A DNA stretch of 64,000 nucleotides from Pseudomonadota bacterium (GTDB lineage: Bacteria > Pseudomonadota > Alphaproteobacteria > Rhizobiales > Pleomorphomonadaceae): assembly GCA_018262505.1 (NCBI GenBank), contig JAGSYV010000009.1, forward strand, positions 1 through 64,000. Direction: 5' to 3'. This document shows positions 1 to 8,996 of the stretch, one piece after another. Position 1 is the stretch's first letter. Each line of letters begins with the position of its first letter. The translations under genes were made by a program, and so were the position numbers. The notes beneath the pieces are model-generated. The model saw only the letters and a program-made list of their open reading frames with translations. It made no database searches and was not told where the DNA came from.

Positions 1-2781
1 GCGCAGGCCGAACTTCTCGGCGTAGAGCTTGCGCGTCGTCTCCTTCACCGCCTCGGCGCCGGCAACGAGCAGCCGCAGCGAGCGGAAGTCGTAGGGGTGG
101 GCCATGCGGCCATAGCCGGAGAGGAACGTGTCGGTGCCGAACAGCACGGTGGCGTTGGTCTGGTAGACCAGCTCCGGGATGATCCGGTAGTGCAGCGGTG
201 TCGGGTAGAGGAACACCGGCACGCCGGAGACCAGCGGCAGGATCAGCCCGGCGCTGAGGCCGAAGGAATGGAAGATCGGCAGCGCGTTGAAGGCCGTGTC
301 GGTGCGCGAGAAATCGATGCGCGCCGCCACCTGCGCCACGTTGGCGAGAATGTTGCGGTGGCTGAGCACCACGCCCTTGGGCGTTCCCTCCGAGCCCGAG
401 GTGAACAGGGTGGCCGCCGCGTCGTTCGGCCCGGCCTTCACCAGCCGGCGCGCCCAGTTGAAGACAGCGTCGAGCTTGTCGAGCCTCGTCACGCTGGCGC
501 GCAGATCCTCCAGCCAGACGATCCTGAGCTTGCCCTCGATGGCGGCGATCACCGGCTCCAGCCGCCCCTTCTCGACGAACACCCGCGAGGTGACGAATAC
601 CTTGGCCTCGCATGCCGCGCAGGCGGCCAGAATGTTGGCCGGACCAGCCGTGAAGTTGATCATCGCCGGCACGCGACCTGATGATTGCAGGCCGAGGAAG
701 GTCACGGCGCCGCCGACGGCGTTGGGCACCATCAGCGCCACCGTTTCGCCCGGCGCGGCCAGCGGCATCAGCTTGCGGCCGAGGATGCGCGCGCCCATCA
801 GCATGCGGCGATAGCTGAGCTTGCCGCCCACCGGGTCGCTCACCGCCTGGCGCCCGGCGCCATGCTGGTGGGCAGCACCGACCATCGCCTCGAAAATGGT
901 GAGGTCGGTGTCGGTGGTGCGGAACATCATGTCCGACATGATGCCGTAGAGCGCATTGCCGGCCGCCTGCCGGCGCAGCTTGCCCTTGAGATTGTCAGGC
1001 AGGGAAAGCCGCACCGGCTCGGTGATATTGACCGTCACCTTGGGGAACCAGCGGCGCTTGACCTGCAGCGAATTCAGGCGGCTGAAGACGGTGGATTCCA
1101 GGCCCGACAGGCGCACCGGCACGATCGGCGCGCCGGACTTTTCGGCGATCAGGCCGACGCCGTCATAGACCTTCATCAGCGCGCCGGTGACGGTGATCCG
1201 CCCCTCGGGGAAGATGATCAGCGTCTCGCCAGCCTTGACGGCGGCGATCAGCGAGCGGGTGGCCAGCGGCTTGCTCGGGTCGAGCGGCATGGCGCGGGTA
1301 AAGCGCAGGAAAGGCTTCACCCACCACGCCTCGGCAATGGTGTGGTCGATGGCGAACACCGGGTCGCGGTCGAGCAAGGAGACGGCGACCACCGCGTCGA
1401 GGAAGCTCGTATGGTTGAGCGCGACGATGGCGCCCTCCCCGGCCGGCGGCACGTTGTGAAGGCCGGTCACCTCCATGCGGAACACGGCGCGCAGCAGGAT
1501 GGAGACGAGGTCACTCAGCGGGTTGGTCGGCAGCGCGCGGAAGATCCACACCGCCGCGCCGAAGGCGATGAGGCCGAGCGCCACCAGCACCATCGGCACC
1601 GTGGCGCCCAGCGCCTGGGCCACCGCCACAGCACCGGCGCCGGCCACCATGAACAGCGCCGTCAACGCATTGATGGCGCCCACGACGCGGGCGCGCCGTG
1701 TCACCGGCGCCCAATGCTGGGCGGCGGCAAACGACGGCACGATGAACACGCCGCCGGCAATCGCCAGGGCGGCCAGATCGATGGCCGCGTGAATGGCCCC
1801 GGGGTGGCCGAAGAACTCGCGGAGGCTGTCGGTCGGCGTCACCGGCGCCAGGCCGGACAGCGTTGAGGCGAGATCCAGCGCCGCAAGGCCGATCATAACC
1901 GAGGCCACCGGCACCGGCAGCAGCACGATGCGGCCGGCCGACAGCCAGGCACCGAGGCCGGAGCCCACGGCGATCGACACCGCGAACACCGTGAGATAGG
2001 CCGACACCGCCGCCTCGCGGCCGCCGAGAATATCCTTGACGAAGGTCGGCATCAGCGCCATCGCCACCACGCCGAACAGCCAGAACAGGCTGACCATGAC
2101 GCCGGTGCGCCACAGCCGCGCCTCGGTCCAGAGTTCGCCGATGAGGCGCACGGTGGAGCGGGCGACATTCGGGTCGATCACCGCCTCGGGGCTGGCGGCG
2201 CCCACCTTGGGCACGTAGAGCGCGGCGATCCAGCTGCCGACGGCCAGCACCATCATGGCGACGCCGAACACCCATGGGCCGCCATGGGCGCCGGTGGCAA
2301 AACCGCCGGCATAGGTGCCGACCAGGATGGCGACGAAGGTCGCCCCTTCCACCAGCGCATTGCCGCGCGGCAGCTCGGAGGGGGCGAGCAGGTCCGGCAG
2401 GATGCCGTATTTGATCGGCCCGAACAGGGCGGAGATGACGCCGAACAACACCAGCGCCGTCATCAGCACGACGATCGACTGGAGGGCGAAACCGAGAACC
2501 GCGAGGCCGGCGATGGCGATCTCGACCAGCTTCAGCCACTGCGCCACGCGCGCCTTGTCATAACGGTCGGCCAACTGACCGCCCAACCCCGACAGGAAGA
2601 TGAACGGCAGCATCAGAATGCCGGTGGCGATCGTCACCAGCGCCTCGCCGCCAGCAACGCCCATCTGGAAGAGTATGGTGAACACCAGGGCGTTCTTCAG
2701 GAAATTGTCGTTGAAGGCCGAGAAGAACTGCACGAGGAACAGCGGCCCGAACCGGCGCTGAATGAGGAGCGGCTTGGTCAT
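1..2781 (-). CDS. aas: MFS / PlsC acyltransferase / acyl-ACP synthetase fusion (Aas-type), C-terminus beyond window
   Basis: The reading frame starts at the ATG at 2781 and stays open to the left edge, so the C-terminus is missing. Residues 1 to about 400 are a transporter of the LplT/MFS type (N-terminal FFSAFNDNFLKN). Residues about 430-640 form a PlsC-type acyltransferase, with NHTSFLD at about residue 456 and a downstream FPEGR. From about residue 660 an AMP-binding acyl synthetase begins, with TSGSEGTPKG near residue 794. Family knowledge: E. coli Aas re-acylates lysophospholipids imported by LplT; alphaproteobacteria often fuse all three. The gene is divergent from a TetR gene across paired palindromes, so its repression by that protein is likely. 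Membrane location inferred. Confidence 0.93.
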   Translation of the reverse strand, partial: MTKPLLIQRRFGPLFLVQFFSAFNDNFLKNALVFTILFQMGVAGGEALVTIATGILMLPFIFLSGLGGQLADRYDKARVAQWLKLVEIAIAGLAVLGFALQSIVVLMTALVLFGVISALFGPIKYGILPDLLAPSELPRGNALVEGATFVAILVGTYAGGFATGAHGGPWVFGVAMMVLAVGSWIAALYVPKVGAASPEAVIDPNVARSTVRLIGELWTEARLWRTGVMVSLFWLFGVVAMALMPTFVKDILGGREAAVSAYLTVFAVSIAVGSGLGAWLSAGRIVLLPVPVASVMIGLAALDLASTLSGLAPVTPTDSLREFFGHPGAIHAAIDLAALAIAGGVFIVPSFAAAQHWAPVTRRARVVGAINALTALFMVAGAGAVAVAQALGATVPMVLVALGLIAFGAAVWIFRALPTNPLSDLVSILLRAVFRMEVTGLHNVPPAGEGAIVALNHTSFLDAVVAVSLLDRDPVFAIDHTIAEAWWVKPFLRFTRAMPLDPSKPLATRSLIAAVKAGETLIIFPEGRITVTGALMKVYDGVGLIAEKSGAPIVPVRLSGLESTVFSRLNSLQVKRRWFPKVTVNITEPVRLSLPDNLKGKLRRQAAGNALYGIMSDMMFRTTDTDLTIFEAMVGAAHQHGAGRQAVSDPVGGKLSYRRMLMGARILGRKLMPLAAPGETVALMVPNAVGGAVTFLGLQSSGRVPAMINFTAGPANILAACAACEAKVFVTSRVFVEKGRLEPVIAAIEGKLRIVWLEDLRASVTRLDKLDAVFNWARRLVKAGPNDAAATLFTSGSEGTPKGVVLSHRNILANVAQVAARIDFSRTDTAFNALPIFHSFGLSAGLILPLVSGVPVFLYPTPLHYRIIPELVYQTNATVLFGTDTFLSGYGRMAHPYDFRSLRLLVAGAEAVKETTRKLYAEKFGLR

Positions 2782-2925
2782 GAGACCTCCGAGGGGAGAG
2801 GCTGAACGTCTGCGTCAGGATAAGGATGCGAAGCGCCGCTGAAAGGCAATGGCGGCGACCGAACGCCGTTGGCCACCCGCGTCGGGCAGCCACATTGCCC
2901 CTTCATCGCGCCCCGCCTCCGTGGT

Positions 2926-3004
2926 ATGAACATTGTTCATGAACCAGCTATAGCCGAGATTTGAACGGCGTTCAAGACGAAAATGAACGCCGTTCAAATC
3001 TCGG
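2926..3004. promoter_or_regulatory. Three TetR-type operators between aas and tetR
   Basis: Three 13-bp palindromes of form TGAAC-N3-GTTCA are centred near 2933, 2968 and 2990. The last two lie inside a larger perfect inverted repeat with 21-bp arms (2954-2974 and 2984-3004) and a 9-bp spacer. The centre-to-centre distances of 35 and 22 bp suggest cooperative dimers. They sit between the divergent starts at 2781 and 3024, where the TetR protein would repress both promoters. Binding is inferred from symmetry and position. Confidence 0.8.
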
Positions 3005-3023
3005 TCGACACAGGTAGACGACG

Positions 3024-3722
3024 ATGAATCCCCCCCTCTCCGACCGGCGCCCGGAAAAGCGCAAGGCCCAGCTTGTGGCGCTGACCGACGCCGCCGAACG
3101 CCGCATCGCCGAGGGCGGCGCGGCAAGCCTTCGGGCGCGCGATCTCGCCGCCGACATCGGCATCGCGCTTGGCGGCCTCTACAACATCGTCGCCGATCTC
3201 GACGAACTCCTGCTTCGCGTCTCCTCGCGCACCCTCGGCCGCCTCGGCGAGGCGCTCACCGCCGCCTCAGGCGCGCTGCCGCTTCAAACCAAGGACGACG
3301 CGGTGAACCGCCTCGTCGCCATCGCTCATGCCTACCTGCATTTCGCGCGGGACAACCTCCTGTTATGGCGCACCCTGTTCGAGCTGCATTTTGCCGACGA
3401 CATGGTGCTCCCCGCCTGGGCCGCCGACGACCAGCTCCGCCTGTTCCGCCACGTCGCCGAACCGCTCGCCCTCCTCCTCCCCGACATGGACGAGCCCCGC
3501 CAGACCCTCGCCGCCCGCACCCTGTTCGCCGCCGTCCACGGCATCGTCACCTTGGGGCTGGAGGAAAGGCTGGTGGCGGTGCCGCTGACGGCGCTGGAGG
3601 CGCAGATCGAATGGCTGGTAAGGGCGACGTGCCGGGGGCTGAGGGAGCAAGAGAGCCCGATACCACCCGCTCAATTTCTCGTCCTGGGATCCTCTGCCTG
3701 CGCAGAGGAAGACAACCTATAA
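3024..3722 (+). CDS. TetR/AcrR family transcriptional regulator
   Basis: A 232-residue protein with the N-terminal TetR helix-turn-helix at about residues 25-65 (ASLRARDLAADIGIALGGLY) and a helical ligand-binding C-terminal domain. It is divergent from the Aas-type gene and almost certainly controls it through the palindromes between the two starts. Ligand unknown; an acyl-CoA or lysolipid signal would fit the target but is a guess. The last 15 or so residues (SSACAEEDN) are encoded by an intergenic palindromic repeat that begins at about 3676, so the native C-terminus has probably been replaced by repeat sequence. Confidence 0.9.
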   Translation: MNPPLSDRRPEKRKAQLVALTDAAERRIAEGGAASLRARDLAADIGIALGGLYNIVADLDELLLRVSSRTLGRLGEALTAASGALPLQTKDDAVNRLVAIAHAYLHFARDNLLLWRTLFELHFADDMVLPAWAADDQLRLFRHVAEPLALLLPDMDEPRQTLAARTLFAAVHGIVTLGLEERLVAVPLTALEAQIEWLVRATCRGLREQESPIPPAQFLVLGSSACAEEDNL

Positions 3723-3820
3723 CGACGCTATCCGGCTGTCCTACCTATATAAACCCGTCTTCCTCTGCGCGGGCAGAGGATCTCGGGCAGGATGGATCAA
3801 GCGGCCGATATCGCGCTCCC
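3676..3820. repeat. Family A palindromic repeat, copy A1 (paired arms)
   Basis: The left hairpin is CCTCTGC-CTGC-GCAGAGG at 3691-3708 and the right one CCTCTGC-GCGG-GCAGAGG at 3764-3781. The right end has the family tail CAGGATGGA..GCGGCCGATATCGCGCTCCC. The copy overlaps the 3' end of the TetR gene. Confidence 0.8.
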
Positions 3821-3947
3821 GGATCGGCAATCGGCGCGACAGATCCAGCTGACCCATTGGCTCTTGGGCCTCAACGACCTAATAAAATCGGCAAGGAACG
3901 CTGGGAGCTACGGATTGCCAGGCGAGCGGCGCTCACGGCACAGCCCT

Positions 3948-4871
3948 TCATGTTTCACCCAGTTGCTGGAGTTCATCGACCACCGCGCGAAGACCTCGGT
4001 TAAGATGCTTGTCTCGCCTAAGGACCATCCCAAGGGGCCGCCTCAGCCTGGGAGACAAGGACTGTGTCGAGATATGTTGCATCGTGTCTTGCTGGCTCAC
4101 GGCAAGGCGGGGCAACACCGCCCACCCCAGACCGACTCCGACCAACTGCTTGATGGCCTCGACGCTTCCGAGTTCCATCACGGGTTTCGGGGAATATCCC
4201 GCCCGAGAGAACCAACCGTCGATTATGCCGCGCGTGTTTCCACCGCCTTCATAGAGAAGCAACGGCTTCTCGCTGAGAAGTTTCGGCGTGATGGGCTTGC
4301 CGGTCGCCCCGTCCTGCGTGGGGAAAACCGCCACGAGTTCATCATCATAGATTTTCCTGACGTCGAACGAACGGCCGCGCGCAGGAAGCGTGACCAATGC
4401 AAGATCCAGAGCATTGCTCTCCAAGCGTTTCAAAATGTCGGACGTGTTCCCGGTCTGGACGGTGATCTCCAGCCCAGGCATGCGCTCTCGCAGCCGTCGA
4501 AGCGCCGGCGGAAGCAGATAGATGCAGGCGGTGGCTCCAGTCCCGATCCGCACCCGGCCCAAAGCGCCATTCCGGTGGGGAGCTATGGCTTCCAGGGCGT
4601 TTGCCACCTCCTCCCGAATGCGAGTGGCGTGGATGAGCAGGTCAGCTCCGGCGAGTGTCGCCTGGGCTCGCCGTCCAACTCGCTCGATGAGCTTGACGCC
4701 CAGATGCCGCTCAAGCTGCCGAACCTGAAGGCTCACTGCCGGCTGGGTGATGCCCAGGCGCTCCGCGGCGGCCGAGAAGCTGCCGAGTTCTACGACATCG
4801 GAGAACGTCTGAAGCTGATCGAAGCTGATGCCTTTCATCAAAGTTTTTCTTATCCTTTGCATAATTGACAT
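3948..4871 (-). CDS. LysR family transcriptional regulator
   Basis: A 307-residue LysR protein. The winged helix-turn-helix is at about residues 15-75 (FSAAAERLGITQPAVSLQVR), followed by a periplasmic-binding-like effector domain. ATG codons at 4871 and 4838 are both possible; neither has a strong ribosome site. It is divergent from a GNAT/MFS pair 60 bp away and is the natural candidate regulator of that pair. The three genes are visibly less GC-rich than their surroundings, and the unit is flanked by a repeat on one side and a broken epimerase on the other, which points to acquisition as a block. Confidence 0.9.
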   Translation of the reverse strand: MSIMQRIRKTLMKGISFDQLQTFSDVVELGSFSAAAERLGITQPAVSLQVRQLERHLGVKLIERVGRRAQATLAGADLLIHATRIREEVANALEAIAPHRNGALGRVRIGTGATACIYLLPPALRRLRERMPGLEITVQTGNTSDILKRLESNALDLALVTLPARGRSFDVRKIYDDELVAVFPTQDGATGKPITPKLLSEKPLLLYEGGGNTRGIIDGWFSRAGYSPKPVMELGSVEAIKQLVGVGLGWAVLPRLAVSQQDTMQHISTQSLSPRLRRPLGMVLRRDKHLNRGLRAVVDELQQLGET

Positions 4872-4931
4872 AAGCTTCTTTCAAATCGTCGCGTGGTGCA
4901 AGATCGACTCGCTCTCAATCAAAAGGAGATC

Positions 4932-5483
4932 GTGTTGATCACTTCCGCGGCCATCGAACCAAACCTGAGACCCTGCGAAACGCAGGATATTGCTGCGATC
5001 GCAGCGATCTATGGTCATGCCGTGCGCCATGGATGCGCCACGTTCGAACTGGAGGCTCCCGACGAACGCGAGATGGCCTCCCGCCGCGAGGCGCTTCTCG
5101 CCGCCGGCTATTCCTACGTCGTGGCGGAGATCGGGGGCGAGATCGCTGGCTACGCGTATGCGAGTGCCTATCGGCCACGTCCGGCCTACGGCGGCACCGT
5201 CGAAAACTCGGTTTACGTCAAAGAAAGCTTTCAGCGACGAGGCGTGGGGCGGGCTCTTCTCGAGCGTCTGATCGCCGAAGTCGAGGCCCGCGGCTTCCGG
5301 CAGATGGTGGCCGTCATCGGAGACTCGGCCAACCGCCCTTCGGTGAGATTGCACGAGAGCGTCGGCTTCCAAATGGTCGGAACACTGCGGTCGGTCGGCT
5401 GGAAGCACAATCGCTGGCTCGACACGGTGCTCATGCAGCGTGCCTTGGGGCACGGCGATACGCTCGCATTACGGGGCGCGTAA
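4932..5483 (+). CDS. GNAT family N-acetyltransferase, phosphinothricin acetyltransferase-like
   Basis: A 183-residue GNAT protein resembling Pat/Bar/YncA enzymes, which transfer an acetyl group from acetyl-CoA to the amino group of phosphinothricin or related compounds such as methionine sulfoximine. The acetyl-CoA loop is visible as QRRGVGRALLERLI at about residues 100-113, and the family C-terminal part (VGFQMVGTLRSVGWKHNRW) follows. AGGAG at 4924-4928 supports a GTG start at 4932 or TTG at 4935 rather than an upstream ATG. The stop TAA overlaps the ATG of the MFS gene, so the two are translationally coupled, suggesting acetylate-and-export detoxification. Substrate not proven. Confidence 0.85.
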   Translation: MLITSAAIEPNLRPCETQDIAAIAAIYGHAVRHGCATFELEAPDEREMASRREALLAAGYSYVVAEIGGEIAGYAYASAYRPRPAYGGTVENSVYVKESFQRRGVGRALLERLIAEVEARGFRQMVAVIGDSANRPSVRLHESVGFQMVGTLRSVGWKHNRWLDTVLMQRALGHGDTLALRGA

Positions 5484-6715
5484 TGATCGGCCGAGGCTTG
5501 GTCGCCGTGCTTGGGCTGTCGCAACTAATAAGCTGGGGCGTCTCCTACTATCTGATCGGCGTGTTCGGTGAACGGATGGCCCACGATCTCGGCTGGTCGA
5601 TCACACTCACCTACGGCGGCTTTGCCGAGGCACTGGTCGTGATGGGGCTGGTGTCCAGTCTCATCGGTCGGCTTATCGACCGGTACGGTGGGCGGATCAT
5701 CATGTCGACGGGTTCGCTGCTGATGGCCCTTGCTTGCCTTGGCCTCAGCCAGTCGGAGAACCTGCCTTTGTACGGCGCGTCGTGGGCCTGCCTCGGCCTG
5801 GCCATGCGGATGACTCTCTATGAGGCGGCATTTGCAACTCTGGTCCGGATCGGGGGCAGGTCCGCCCGCCCCGCGATCTCCCAAATCACCCTGCTGGGCG
5901 GCCTTTCATCGACCGTGTTCTGGCCGATCGGTCACGGCCTAGCAAGCCAGTTCGGCTGGCGCGGTGCCCTCGTCGGCTATGCCCTGCTGGCCCTGGCGAT
6001 GGTGCCTCTTCATTGGTCGATTCCCAACGGAGAGCATGATCCTTCCGCGGGCGGCGAATTCGCCGCCGCACCGCCGCTCGCACAAAGCCGGGTCGATCGC
6101 ATGCTCGCCGGGGCGCTCTACATGGCCGTCATAACCATCGCCGCCTTCCTGAACTCCGGAATGTCGACCCACATGATCGGCATCCTGACCGGCTTGGGAG
6201 TTAGCGCGGAAGCGGCCTTGTGGCTTTCGACCTTGCGCGGAATGGGGCAGTCGGCAGCCCGGCTCTGCGAGGTAGCCTTCGGAAAGACTCTCAGCCCTCT
6301 GACTTTGTGCGTCCTTGCCGCGGCGATGTTGCCGATTTGCTTCGTCGCCGGTTTGTTCAGTGGCAGGTCCGTTGTCTTGGGGGCATGCTTCACGCTGGCA
6401 TATGGTGCAAGCAGCGGTCTTCTGACGATCGTACGGGGAACACAGCCATTGGTGCTCTTCGACGACCGAGCCTATGGCACGTTGATCGGCCGCCTGACTG
6501 CTCCAAGTTTTCTCGTGTCGGCATTGGCACCTGTGGCATATGCCAGAATCGTCGAGACGGGCGGATACGGCACCGCACTCTATCTCTCCGCTCTGCTATC
6601 GGGCCTTCAGCTCGCCTGCGCCGTGCTGCTGTGGTGGCGATTCCGCTCGCCGTCGTCGATGGCCCGGCCGGCGCAACGGTGCGCGGCGTCATCAGCCTGG
6701 AAAGCCAGGTCATGA
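5483..6715 (+). CDS. MFS transporter
   Basis: A 410-residue major facilitator with about 12 hydrophobic segments. The loop 2-3 signature resembles GRLIDRYGGR at about residues 56-65. The ATG overlaps the TAA of the upstream acetyltransferase gene (TAATG). The final ~20 residues (after the last helix, LLWWRFRSPSS) are hydrophilic and run into sequence that in another frame encodes the tail of an NAD-dependent epimerase. The native C-terminus may therefore be lost at an insertion junction near 6650. Substrate unknown; partnership with the acetyltransferase suggests a drug or amino-acid analogue. Confidence 0.87.
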   Translation: MIGRGLVAVLGLSQLISWGVSYYLIGVFGERMAHDLGWSITLTYGGFAEALVVMGLVSSLIGRLIDRYGGRIIMSTGSLLMALACLGLSQSENLPLYGASWACLGLAMRMTLYEAAFATLVRIGGRSARPAISQITLLGGLSSTVFWPIGHGLASQFGWRGALVGYALLALAMVPLHWSIPNGEHDPSAGGEFAAAPPLAQSRVDRMLAGALYMAVITIAAFLNSGMSTHMIGILTGLGVSAEAALWLSTLRGMGQSAARLCEVAFGKTLSPLTLCVLAAAMLPICFVAGLFSGRSVVLGACFTLAYGASSGLLTIVRGTQPLVLFDDRAYGTLIGRLTAPSFLVSALAPVAYARIVETGGYGTALYLSALLSGLQLACAVLLWWRFRSPSSMARPAQRCAASSAWKARS

Positions 6716-6954
6716 TTGCGCCGATCGAAGGTCTGGTGCTGCGCTATGGCCGCTTCTACGGCCCCGGCACCGGCTTCGACGCCCCCGGCGGCCCGCCCCC
6801 TGTTCATGTCGATGCGGCGGCCAGGGCGGCGGCGCTCGCCGTCACCCGCGGCGCCCCCGGCATCTATAACGTCGCCGAGGACAACGGCGCGGTGGCAACC
6901 GACAAGGCCAAGCGGGAGCTCGGCTGGTCGGCGGATTGGCGAAGCGGCCCTTGA
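6690..6954 (+). pseudogene. 3' fragment of an NAD-dependent epimerase/dehydratase gene
   Basis: This frame encodes only the C-terminal ~85 residues of an extended SDR sugar-epimerase-like protein: EGLVLRYGRFYGPGTGFD, then PVHVDAAARAAALAVTRGAPGIYNVAED and the terminal KRELGWSADWR. The Rossmann nucleotide-binding part and active site are absent. The fragment lies directly behind the LysR/GNAT/MFS block, as expected if that block replaced or landed in the 5' part of the gene. Confidence 0.75.
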
Positions 6955-7083
6955 AAGTCGGCTCCCCAAGGACGATCGGCCCACTGTATTTATACCAGGC
7001 GCAATCGCGGTTGCAGCCCATTGCCGTCTCGCCTTTCAGTCGACATAGTCGGCGCGGTTGAGTCGGGGTGGGAGCCTTTCATC

Positions 7084-7440
7084 GTGCTGGCGATTGCAGT
7101 GAAAACCTTCGGTATTGCCTCTATTCTCTTGGGATTGACGGGCTGCGCGACGACAACCGTCAATCTCTCGGATAGCGACGCCGAGAAGGTAGGCAGCCTC
7201 GTCATGATGACGGCATGTCTCAATAAATATGCTGAGAAGCTCGATGACGGTAAGACGGACCCGGCCAAGCTTGCCGTTGCCATCGTCAGGGGCCCGTGTG
7301 CAAAGCAACATGCCGCCTTGATCGAGGTTGTGCGGCACGACATGTCCCCCGAAAAACGCCGGCTTTTCGACCAGAATATCTACTCCATATCCTACACGGC
7401 CGCACAGAGCGCCATCCTGCAACACAGAATGGCCCGGTAA
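7084..7440 (+). CDS. Small lipoprotein, first of three paralogues
   Basis: From the GTG at 7084 the product is 118 residues: a short signal peptide ending in lipobox LLGLTGC, then a soluble helical domain. The features shared with the downstream paralogues are an early Cys (MMTACLNKYAEKLDDGKTD), a VRGPCA motif and a terminal region rich in Ser/Ala. The likely ribosome site is GGTGGGAG at about 7066-7073. Two cysteines besides the lipidated one could form a disulfide in the periplasm. Function unknown. A GTG at 7096 is an alternative start. Confidence 0.7.
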   Translation: MLAIAVKTFGIASILLGLTGCATTTVNLSDSDAEKVGSLVMMTACLNKYAEKLDDGKTDPAKLAVAIVRGPCAKQHAALIEVVRHDMSPEKRRLFDQNIYSISYTAAQSAILQHRMAR

Positions 7441-7468
7441 AGCGGCAGAGTATCGGGGGGCGATTGTC

Positions 7469-7778
7469 GTGCAGAGCAGCCTGTTAAGCGTAGCCGGTTT
7501 CGGCATTCTTCTTCTGGTGATGGCGGGCTGCGTGTCGACTGCTGGCAGCACGCCACCCAGCAAAGCCGAACAAGCGGAAAACGTCGCGCAGTTGAAGGCG
7601 TGCGTCCTGCGAAACCGCGCAAAATTCGATAACGGCAAGTCAGGAGGGTGCCGCCGTGCACGATATGCTGGGGCGCCTCCTACCTCCCGGAAAGCGCGGA
7701 ACCTACAACGATGAGGTCTACCCCATCTCCTACCCGCTCGCCCAGCTCGAGATCGAGATTGCCAGAGCGACCCGCTGA
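7469..7778 (+). pseudogene. Frameshifted small lipoprotein, second paralogue
   Basis: Begins with GTG at 7469, signal peptide and lipobox LLVMAGC, then the family motif QLKACVLRNRAKFDNGKSG. After about 7640 the homologous continuation (VHDMLGRLLPPGKRGTYN, then YPISYPLAQLEIEI) is in a different frame and ends at the TGA at 7776-7778. Compared with the first and third copies the VRGPCA block is also missing, so a deletion as well as a frameshift occurred. Confidence 0.7.
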
Positions 7779-7859
7779 TCCGGCGGGCGCAGCAGGGTGT
7801 TTCGGGTCCCCCGTGGCACCATGGTCGATGCGAATAGAGTGGCGCTGGGAGCCCTGAGC

Positions 7860-8270
7860 ATGCAAATAAGCCTGTTGAAGACCGTCGGCATCATGGCCGT
7901 TTTTCTGGCATTGGCGGCCTGCACCACCACGCCGCGGCTGCCGCCGGCCAGCGAAGAGGAACAATCGGCCAGCGTCGCCAAGTTCGTCACCTGCCTCGAC
8001 AAGAACGTGGCGAAGGTGGATGACCGCGTCTCCGATGCGTCAACCATCGCCGCGGCGCTGGTCGAGGGCCCGTGCGCGGCCGATTACGCGGCCTCGAAGG
8101 AAACCTATACGCGCAACATGAGCGACAGGGAGCGCATCATGTTCGAGGCCAAACTCACCACGACGCATCAGGTCGCCGTCGACATCGTCTTGCGCCACAG
8201 GAAAGGCGCCAAGGCACCGGCCCGAACCTCGCCTCAGGATGCCCCAAGCAAGCGGATGCAGGGCGACTAG
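7860..8270 (+). CDS. Small lipoprotein, third paralogue
   Basis: The ATG at 7860 gives 136 residues: signal peptide with lipobox FLALAAC, then KFVTCLDKNVAKVDDRVSD and VEGPCAADYA, matching the first copy at the same spacing (Cys in both motifs conserved). A basic, Pro/Ala-rich tail of ~25 residues is unique to this copy. Outer-membrane or inner-membrane anchored; function unknown. Confidence 0.72.
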   Translation: MQISLLKTVGIMAVFLALAACTTTPRLPPASEEEQSASVAKFVTCLDKNVAKVDDRVSDASTIAAALVEGPCAADYAASKETYTRNMSDRERIMFEAKLTTTHQVAVDIVLRHRKGAKAPARTSPQDAPSKRMQGD

Positions 8271-8273
8271 ATC

Positions 8274-8385
8274 GTCTTGCCTCCTGACGGACGCAGGTTG
8301 ACGATCCAGTTCTTTGTTCGCGCGTCGGATTTTCCGAAGGCCGGATTCCCCTTTTCGGTCCGATGCTCTAGGCACCAGCCACCTG
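8274..8385. repeat. Family C repeat, copy C1
   Basis: About 105 bp closely matching 29710-29812: CCTGACGGACGCA near the left end and a terminal half ending TTTTCGGTCCGATGCT. The inner GGATTTTCCGAA / TTTTCGG segments are self-complementary. Related sequences are widespread in Rhizobiales intergenic DNA. Confidence 0.7.
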
Positions 8386-8417
8386 ATCGGCGGACAAGGC
8401 TTGCCAGACGCCGGGCG

Positions 8418-8996
8418 TCATCTCAAGAAATTCGCCCAGAAGCCCCCGGACTTGCCGCTGTCACCGGCCTTGGCTGTCGGGTCGCCAGAGGGGGGATTGA
8501 GTTTGGCATGGTTGACGGCGGCGTTGCCGAAGGCGGTGGCCATCGAGCCGAAGGCGCTGAGCATGCCCGCCGTGCGGCTGTTCTTGGCCTGCATGGTGAG
8601 AAGGGCCGCTTGGTTGCGATAGCTGACCGCCTGATTGCGCACGTCATCAGCCTGTCGATAGGTAGTGGTTTTGATGGTCAACGCGTCGACGGCGCCTTGC
8701 ATGGCCGTGTTCACCATGTGATCGAGCGGCGAGCCGAAGGTGGTATCGACGCCGTTGGCGGCCGCGGTCGCCTGCTGCTTGGCCATCAGCTGGGTGGTCA
8801 GGGCTTTCTGCTTCTGCTCCTCGCGCGAGCCGGAATCGATGATGTTTCTGGCCTGCCGGTCGGCCATCAAGGCGTTATTCCGCGCCTGATTGGCGTTGTA
8901 CTTGGCGGCGTCGGCCTCGGCATTGGCGCTGGAAATCTGGCCGGCGCCACCGAGGATGCCGCCGCCGATCATCAGAGCCGTGGAGAGTTCGCACAT
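8418..8996 (-). CDS. Phage internal virion protein, T7 gp14-like (copy 2)
   Basis: A 192-residue protein starting MCELSTALMIGGGILGGAGQ, paralogous along its full length to the protein at 9526-10122. It shows a hydrophobic Gly-rich N-terminus, an Ala/Gln/Asn-rich helical middle (NANQARNNALMADRQARNI) and NGVDTTFGSPLDHMVN. In T7-like phages gp14 is ejected and forms an outer-membrane pore for DNA entry. A GAGGAC ribosome site precedes the ATG. This copy is separated from the tail operon by a family A repeat, so it is probably a duplicate left after decay of the rest of the prophage. Confidence 0.72.
   Translation of the reverse strand: MCELSTALMIGGGILGGAGQISSANAEADAAKYNANQARNNALMADRQARNIIDSGSREEQKQKALTTQLMAKQQATAAANGVDTTFGSPLDHMVNTAMQGAVDALTIKTTTYRQADDVRNQAVSYRNQAALLTMQAKNSRTAGMLSAFGSMATAFGNAAVNHAKLNPPSGDPTAKAGDSGKSGGFWANFLR

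Noticed and set aside
685-1866. Long plus-strand open frame opposite the Aas-type gene
   Set aside because: Antisense shadow in GC-rich DNA: Arg/His/Gly/Gln-rich product without domains, while the minus strand has a clear three-domain enzyme.
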